DNA of 64,000 nucleotides from Dehalococcoidia bacterium (GTDB lineage: Bacteria; Chloroflexota; Dehalococcoidia; Lucifugimonadales; Lucifugimonadaceae): positions 62,001-126,000 of the forward strand of contig JANQQP010000043.1 in assembly GCA_028285005.1 (NCBI GenBank), read 5' to 3'. A program made the position numbers and the translations under genes. Shown here piece by piece: positions 59,241 through 64,000 of this stretch. The first letter of the stretch is position 1, and each line of letters starts with the position of its first letter. The notes beneath the pieces were generated by a model. It was not told where the DNA came from. It worked only from the letters and a program-made list of their open reading frames with translations, and did not search any database.

Positions 59241-61028
59241 CTACTTGACCGATGCCGGGGTGAACGAGTTGGCTGAGACGCCGTTGGCAAACGTTGAAGG
59301 CTTCTCATCTGCCTCGACGTCGTCATCGAACTCAGGCTGGTCGATGAACTCCTTCAGAAGCTCTTCGATTGCCGGCTCGATCAAGTCAACGTCAGGCCAG
59401 TCCGGCTCAACCGGGAAGCCGAGGACTCCGGGCACCGACTGCGGCTCAGGAAGAGGCAGCGGGTAGTCGAAGATCGGCGGAACCTGCTGAGGGTCCGGGA
59501 CCGGGATCGGGTCGATTGGCTGTACGTACGGGTAAGGCCATGGCAGCGCGTAGCGGACTACGATCGCCAGGTGGTCCCTGTACAGCAGCCACTTGCCAAC
59601 CACCAGGATGTGGCGGACCGGGCGCACGATGTCCGGGTGGTTGGGGTCGACGAGCACACCGTCTTCACCTACAACAGCGCCGGCTGCGTCCGTGACTTCA
59701 GGAGCAACGTCCTCGAAGAAAGACGGGTCAGCAGGCTGCGGCTCCGTGTTCGGTAGGTCGCTCGGCCTCAGGAGGACGATGCGGCCTGAAGGTGTGTTCA
59801 GGAACGGGCGGCCGTTCTCGAAGACGAGTGTGCCAAGAGCGGCAATCTCACCAGGGAGGATTGGCTGGCGAGGCGGCTTCGGCGGCTCGCAGTGTGTCTT
59901 CACACGCACGAACCTGTCGCCTTCCATGTGCAGTTCGTTGCCGTCCGTCTTCCAGTCACCGATCACGACAACGTCGTGTGTGCGCAGGATGTCGGGGCGG
60001 GCATCCGTCACCGCGCCTGTGGCAGGGTCAATCTGCACGCTGTCAGAGTTGCGGTGGACGAAGATGACGCCGGACTTGGTGCGGAGGAACCACTGACCGT
60101 CTGTGATGATCAATGTGCCGTGTGCGGCCAGCTGCTCATCGCCAACGACGAAGTGGTGGAAGCCACCGCCGCAGTGGTTGCGGACAAACGTGCGGTGAGG
60201 CCACTCTTCGATCTCCCGCACCTTGATCACAAGGCCGGTGCTCGCAAGGTCCCACATGCCGACCACGCCGTACTCGCCAAGCGAGATGGACAGGGCGGAG
60301 TCTTCTCCGGCTGCAGGCAGTTCAGATGCCAGCTCCGGGATCATGTCGAACGCAAGGTCTGGCAGCTCGAGGCGGACGTTGCCGCGCTCGGTCACAAGCC
60401 AGAGTCGGCCGCCGCGCCACACAAGGTCACCATGCAGCGTGATCTCGCTGTGCTTAACGACAATGTTGTCGCCGGGCACGTGAGGTGTGTTGCACGGAAT
60501 GTGCGGAAGTGCGATGGCCGGGCGGATGTCGCCAGGCGCAAAGGCTGAAGTGGCGTTGATTGCGCGGTGGCCGAAGTCGTTTTCAAAGCTCACGTGGCCC
60601 CAGATGGTGCCTTTGCCGCCATGCAGCTCCTTGAGCTTTGCGTAGACTTCTTCGGTCTCGGTGATGACCGACCACCTGTCACAGCCGCGGTCGATGATGA
60701 AGTGGCCGCCTGAGGCGGTGTTCGCATCGATCCACTTGATGACGCCGTTCCACTCGTAGAGCTGGTCGGGGTCGACGGGCGCGACGGTGGTCGGGTCGAC
60801 CTCGCCGGTCTGCGGGTTGAAGCCGACGGCAGTGTTGCCGGGAATGTCGCCGTTTGTGCCGGCGGGCGTTTCAGTGGATTCAGGACGAATGTTTATCGTG
60901 CCGTCTTCCGCCACCGCCACCTGGCATGCTGATAGGACGAACAGGAAGAGTACACCCCCGATCAGCAAGAACGGCAGTCTGCTCCGCTTATGCGAAGCGT
61001 TGGTGCGGACTTCGTTCAGTAGTTGCAT
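59241..61028 (-). CDS. Large lipoprotein of unknown function with repeated beta modules
   Basis: 595 residues. The signal peptide ends VLSAC with C35. Several modules of about 75 residues resemble the DUF5666-type beta barrels: WNGVIKWIDANTASGGHFII, GDLVWRGGRLWLVTERGNVR, GTLIITDGQWFLRTKSGV and GTLVFENGRPFLNTPSGRI, each starting with a G-x-[L/V] and ending in a basic V-K/V-R strand. A Pro-rich stretch follows (YVQPIDPIPVPDPQQVPP, about 510-545), then an acidic tail. No catalytic residues seen. The 283 nt upstream contain GGCCGG-GAGGT-CCGGCC at 61095-61111 but no gene. Confidence 0.7.
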   Translation of the reverse strand: MQLLNEVRTNASHKRSRLPFLLIGGVLFLFVLSACQVAVAEDGTINIRPESTETPAGTNGDIPGNTAVGFNPQTGEVDPTTVAPVDPDQLYEWNGVIKWIDANTASGGHFIIDRGCDRWSVITETEEVYAKLKELHGGKGTIWGHVSFENDFGHRAINATSAFAPGDIRPAIALPHIPCNTPHVPGDNIVVKHSEITLHGDLVWRGGRLWLVTERGNVRLELPDLAFDMIPELASELPAAGEDSALSISLGEYGVVGMWDLASTGLVIKVREIEEWPHRTFVRNHCGGGFHHFVVGDEQLAAHGTLIITDGQWFLRTKSGVIFVHRNSDSVQIDPATGAVTDARPDILRTHDVVVIGDWKTDGNELHMEGDRFVRVKTHCEPPKPPRQPILPGEIAALGTLVFENGRPFLNTPSGRIVLLRPSDLPNTEPQPADPSFFEDVAPEVTDAAGAVVGEDGVLVDPNHPDIVRPVRHILVVGKWLLYRDHLAIVVRYALPWPYPYVQPIDPIPVPDPQQVPPIFDYPLPLPEPQSVPGVLGFPVEPDWPDVDLIEPAIEELLKEFIDQPEFDDDVEADEKPSTFANGVSANSFTPASVK

Positions 61029-61311
61029 CTTTTAGCTCCGGTGAGCGGCAGGCGCTGCGTGTTATGTCCCATTTACCTGCCGCTATCACTCTTTGGCCGG
61101 GAGGTCCGGCCGTGAGCAGTCCCTATGCATCCCCAGACGATCTTTGCTGGCGGAATGTTCCGAGTGCGTTACGGGATGGACGGACGCCGAAGCGAAGTTT
61201 TCGAGTTCAGGTTGAGTTGTTGCGAAGTTCGGAGCGAACGACGAGAAAGTGAGCCGAATGGGTCACTTCTGGCTGGCGGGAGGTCTGGTCAGGTCGGAGC
61301 CCTGGACGGCT

Positions 61312-62676
61312 TCAGACCATCGAGTGAGTGACGGTTCCGTGCCCGGTGTCGGAGAACTCTCGCTCCCACCGCTCCTCGATGTCGGCGCGCCAGTCGCGCG
61401 CAAGCTGTTCGAGCTCGTCGGCGGTTTCGGAGTGAGCGTTGGCGAGGTTGGTCGACTCTGAGGGGTCTACTGACAGGTCGGAAAGCCAGGCACCGGAGAC
61501 GGGCTCGGATTCCTCGACGAGCTGGCCGTCTAGGACCAGCTTCCAGTTGCCCCGACGCACCGCGGTTTGGCCGTTCATCTCCCAGAAGATCGGGCGCTCA
61601 GCTACACGAGCGCCAGAGGCCAGGTGCGGCAGCAGGCTCGTTCCGTCTAGTTCAATGCCGTCGATCGAGATTCCCGCCGAATCTAGCACCGTCGGCACGA
61701 TGTCCATCGACGCCGCAGGTGTGTCGATCACCTGTCCGGCCGGAATGGTGCCGGGCCAGTGGACGATGCCAGGTACTCGGATTCCGCCTTCGAACAGCGA
61801 GAACTTGTGGCCTTTGAGGCCGCCGGACGTGCCGCCGTAGTAGGGATCCATGTTGCCGTCGAGCCAGTTACGGGACTCTCTCGATGGGCCGTTGTCTGAT
61901 ACGAAGAAGGTGAGCGTGTTCTCAGATTCACCAGCCCGCTCCACCTCGTCCATGATCTCGCCAATTGCATCGTCAACGGCGCTGATCATTGCCGCCATGA
62001 CCTGCCTGTCCCACGGCAGGTGCGCGAAGCGGTCCATGTACTCCTGCGGCGCGTGCATCGGGTAGTGAGGAGCGTTGAATGGCACGTACATGAAGAACGG
62101 GGCGTCGTCGGCCGCCATGCGCCGGATTTCACTGATCGCGCGGTCCTTGATGGCCGCTGTGAAGTACTCGCCGTTCTGCCAGACTTCTTCATTGTTCAGC
62201 CAGAGATCATGGACCGGATTGCGCACAGGGTCCTGGTTGCGCGGTCCCCAGTAGAAGATGTGCGAGTAGAAGTCGATGCAGCCGGCGAGAAAGCCGTACC
62301 AGTTGTCGAAGCCGTGGTTATGTGGTCGTGACTCGTCGCTTACGCCGAGGTGCCACTTGCCCGACATTGAGGTCCGGTAGCCGTCGCCGCGCAGGTGTGT
62401 TGCCAGCGTCGGCGTCGACGGCGGCAGACCTGTTGCGGTGCGGTGCCCCTGCAGAATCGAGCGAACACCGGCGTTGCCTGGATAGCGGCCGGTCAGGAGC
62501 GATGCCCGGGACGGGCTGCACACGGGTGAGTTGGAGTACCAGTCCGTGAAGCGGGCACCGTCGGCTGCGAGTCGGTCCAGCTTGGGAGTTCGGAAGTCGG
62601 TTGCGCCCATGCAAGACAGATCACCGTAGCCCTGGTCATCGGTCATGAAGATGATGACGTTTGGCCGGTCTGTCAT
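61312..62676 (-). CDS. Sulfatase (formylglycine-dependent arylsulfatase family)
   Basis: 454 residues. The N-terminal metal site is IIFMTDDQGYGD (D13, D14), and the C-x-P-x-R signature is CSPSRASLLTGR with C53 to become formylglycine. GKWHLG follows (Lys/His of the site), and FFVSDNGPS carries the metal D-N pair. No signal peptide is obvious, so it may be cytoplasmic. It removes sulfate from organic esters, consistent with use of marine sulfated compounds. A maturase gene is not in the window. It overlaps the aminopeptidase stop by 4 nt. Confidence 0.94.
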   Translation of the reverse strand: MTDRPNVIIFMTDDQGYGDLSCMGATDFRTPKLDRLAADGARFTDWYSNSPVCSPSRASLLTGRYPGNAGVRSILQGHRTATGLPPSTPTLATHLRGDGYRTSMSGKWHLGVSDESRPHNHGFDNWYGFLAGCIDFYSHIFYWGPRNQDPVRNPVHDLWLNNEEVWQNGEYFTAAIKDRAISEIRRMAADDAPFFMYVPFNAPHYPMHAPQEYMDRFAHLPWDRQVMAAMISAVDDAIGEIMDEVERAGESENTLTFFVSDNGPSRESRNWLDGNMDPYYGGTSGGLKGHKFSLFEGGIRVPGIVHWPGTIPAGQVIDTPAASMDIVPTVLDSAGISIDGIELDGTSLLPHLASGARVAERPIFWEMNGQTAVRRGNWKLVLDGQLVEESEPVSGAWLSDLSVDPSESTNLANAHSETADELEQLARDWRADIEERWEREFSDTGHGTVTHSMV

Positions 62677-64000
62677 GCCAGCAGCTTCTCCAGGTTGGCT
62701 GCCTCACGCTCACGCATGGCCACGTTGACGCGTAGCTTCTCCAGGTGCTGCTGCATCGTCAGCTCGCCTGTTGGCACTTTGTGAGTCTCGAAGAACTTCT
62801 CTATTTCGGCCGCTATCTCAGGCTTATTGAGCGAGCGAACGCCGCCTGCCATCCTGACTATCGAGTTGTCCGGGAAGGCCTCGAGCAACTTGTCCCAGTT
62901 GTCCGCCACGAAGCGCCAAACCTGCTCACCCTGATCGCGGTTCGATAGCGCATAGCCGATCAGGTACGGGGCGTCCTGCGTGCGAATCTCGCCGTTCATG
63001 GTCATCTCAAGCGTATTGGCGATCTCTGCCTCACCCGGGAAGGAGCCGAGGTTAGTCTGGTACCGGCGTTCTTCCTGCGGCGTTGAGGCGTTCTTGAATC
63101 GCTGCATGTAGACGGAGTAGTCGTCCGCGGTGCCGTTGCTGGCTACGACTCGAGCTACCGCAGCGGCGACGTTCGGTTCAACCGAAGTTGGGTCTTCGAG
63201 GTACCTCGAGTGCAGTTCGCGTGAACGCCGGATAGCGTCCTCGTCTTCTGCGCCTCCGCCGAGTGCGCCTATAAGTGTGCCGCGCAGCTCGGCGTCTCTC
63301 GCAGACTCGCCTGACTTCGGCTCCCATCCCAGTCGGTCCAGCGCTGCGCTGTAGAGGTCTGAAAGAGTCTTCTGGAAGTTCTGGCGAGCAGTGCCATCGA
63401 CAAGGTGGTTGATTGTGCCGAGTCCCGTCATCAGGACCGACCAGACATCGAGGTCTGTTTCGTCTTCGAAGCCCTTTGCGAACTCGAGGAAGTCGGATGC
63501 CGATGTTGCGCCTGAGATCATGGCCGCACGCGTGTCGTCTACGAGACCGTAGCGCTCGATTGGCTTGAGTTCGGTCTGCATGCGGGGCGCAAGTGCCTGC
63601 AGCATCGGTTGGGAATAGCGGACACGGTAAAAGCCTGAGCCGCCTGCGTTGACGACCAGCCAATCAGGCTCGCCCTTGAGCGAAACCGAAGTGCTGCGAT
63701 CTGTCAGCAGCACGCGGTCTTCGTGGGTTTCGCCGTTTGCTGAGTAACGCAGCACGACGGGCACCTGCCACAGCGTGCTGTCCCCGCCGTCGACCGGCGT
63801 GTACCGGAAGCGGGACTGCGTGAGCCTGAGTTCGGAACCGTCGGTTTCGGCCGAGATGAGCGGATAGCCTTGCTGGAAGATCCACGAGTCCATCACACTG
63901 CGAGCGGGCTCGCCAGTGATGTGCTCAATGGCGTCCCACAGGTCAGATGTCTCGGTATTGGCGTACTGGTGCTTGTCCAGGTAGTAGCGGATGCCGTCGC
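62673..64000 (-). CDS. M1-family aminopeptidase, C-terminal part (truncated by the window edge)
   Basis: The visible part includes the domain III/IV of M1 metallopeptidases: KHQYANTETSDLWDAIEHI, then VMDSWIFQQGYPL, and GFYRVRYS. An ERAP1-like helical C-terminal region continues to the stop. Translation continues in frame to the right edge, so the zinc HExxH domain lies outside. A methionine at 63896 is internal, not a start. These enzymes remove N-terminal residues from peptides. It is followed directly (ATGA overlap) by the sulfatase gene, probably in one transcript, with the sulfatase upstream. Confidence 0.9.
   Translation of the reverse strand, partial: DGIRYYLDKHQYANTETSDLWDAIEHITGEPARSVMDSWIFQQGYPLISAETDGSELRLTQSRFRYTPVDGGDSTLWQVPVVLRYSANGETHEDRVLLTDRSTSVSLKGEPDWLVVNAGGSGFYRVRYSQPMLQALAPRMQTELKPIERYGLVDDTRAAMISGATSASDFLEFAKGFEDETDLDVWSVLMTGLGTINHLVDGTARQNFQKTLSDLYSAALDRLGWEPKSGESARDAELRGTLIGALGGGAEDEDAIRRSRELHSRYLEDPTSVEPNVAAAVARVVASNGTADDYSVYMQRFKNASTPQEERRYQTNLGSFPGEAEIANTLEMTMNGEIRTQDAPYLIGYALSNRDQGEQVWRFVADNWDKLLEAFPDNSIVRMAGGVRSLNKPEIAAEIEKFFETHKVPTGELTMQQHLEKLRVNVAMREREAANLEKLLA

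Noticed and set aside
1-64000. CRISPR array, rRNA or tRNA genes, prophage
   Set aside because: No regularly spaced direct repeats, no rRNA-like sequence and no cloverleaf with a conserved T-arm was found on reading; phage structural genes are absent.

Overview
The window looks like a chromosomal segment of a free-living, GC-rich member of the Chloroflexota, most likely the SAR202 branch of the Dehalococcoidia. The basis is four intact enolase-superfamily (mandelate racemase/muconate lactonizing) paralogs plus the remnant of a fifth. These sit among Gfo/Idh dehydrogenases, an amidohydrolase, VOC-fold proteins, a sulfatase and a glycoside hydrolase, a catabolic profile described for SAR202. Many exported lipoproteins carry Pro/Thr-rich linkers. 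The taxonomic call is inference; no rRNA gene is present. TTG starts are frequent, and overlaps of 4 nt between neighbours are common.

Layout. 1-13.5 kb: recO, enolase-superfamily gene 1, an SDR/DUF2867 protein, a zinc ribbon with a promoter predicted to give a leaderless mRNA, a flavin-fold protein, a COG3618 amidohydrolase, a lipoprotein serpin, fmt, dnaA (without a standard start codon), and enolase genes 2 and 3. 13.6-22 kb: an HtrA-like lipoprotein protease, a cluster of fold-back repeats with an enolase-gene remnant, a Gfo/Idh enzyme divergent from enolase gene 4, two more lipoproteins (one a HEYLH zincin) and two VOC proteins. 22-29 kb: a nucleotidyltransferase, a pentapeptide-TIR protein, ffh, and an operon of two CoA-transferase subunits followed by a probable selenoprotein. 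28.5-41 kb: an M48 protease, a glycoside hydrolase, a split transketolase divergent from soxR with a sox-box-like palindrome between them, an acetyltransferase, an S9 peptidase, a duplicated-domain lipoprotein, a NUDIX hydrolase and a three-GAF histidine kinase. 41-52 kb: tryptophan genes, with a T-box leader, trpS, two tandem trpE-type genes, trpG, trpD, trpC and trpF. This operon is interrupted by an XhoI-like restriction-modification pair and by a second two-gene insert encoding a coiled-coil membrane protein and a putative PD-(D/E)xK-fold membrane protein. 52-64 kb: Gfo/Idh, a pentapeptide protein, type II glutamine synthetase, an isoprenylcysteine-methyltransferase-like protein, a phosphotransferase, an FAD enzyme, a pseudopilin, xth, a large lipoprotein, a sulfatase and a truncated M1 aminopeptidase.

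The strongest non-routine observations are these. (1) The gene at 25937-26905 is interrupted by an in-frame TGA in a UxxC context, with a well-placed SECIS-like hairpin, so it is probably a GrdB/PrdB-family selenoprotein that would normally be annotated as two broken genes. (2) The trp operon carries foreign modules of lower GC: a restriction-modification pair and an unrecognised nuclease-like/membrane pair stitched to trpG by TTGA stop-start overlaps. (3) Tryptophan supply appears to be controlled at several levels: a UGG T-box before trpS, a helix that can mask the trpE ribosome-binding site, and a second trpE copy lacking the usual feedback motif. (4) A SoxR protein faces a transketolase pair across a 20-bp perfect palindrome. 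(5) A dispersed fold-back repeat of about 80 bp occurs four times, three of them between convergent genes.
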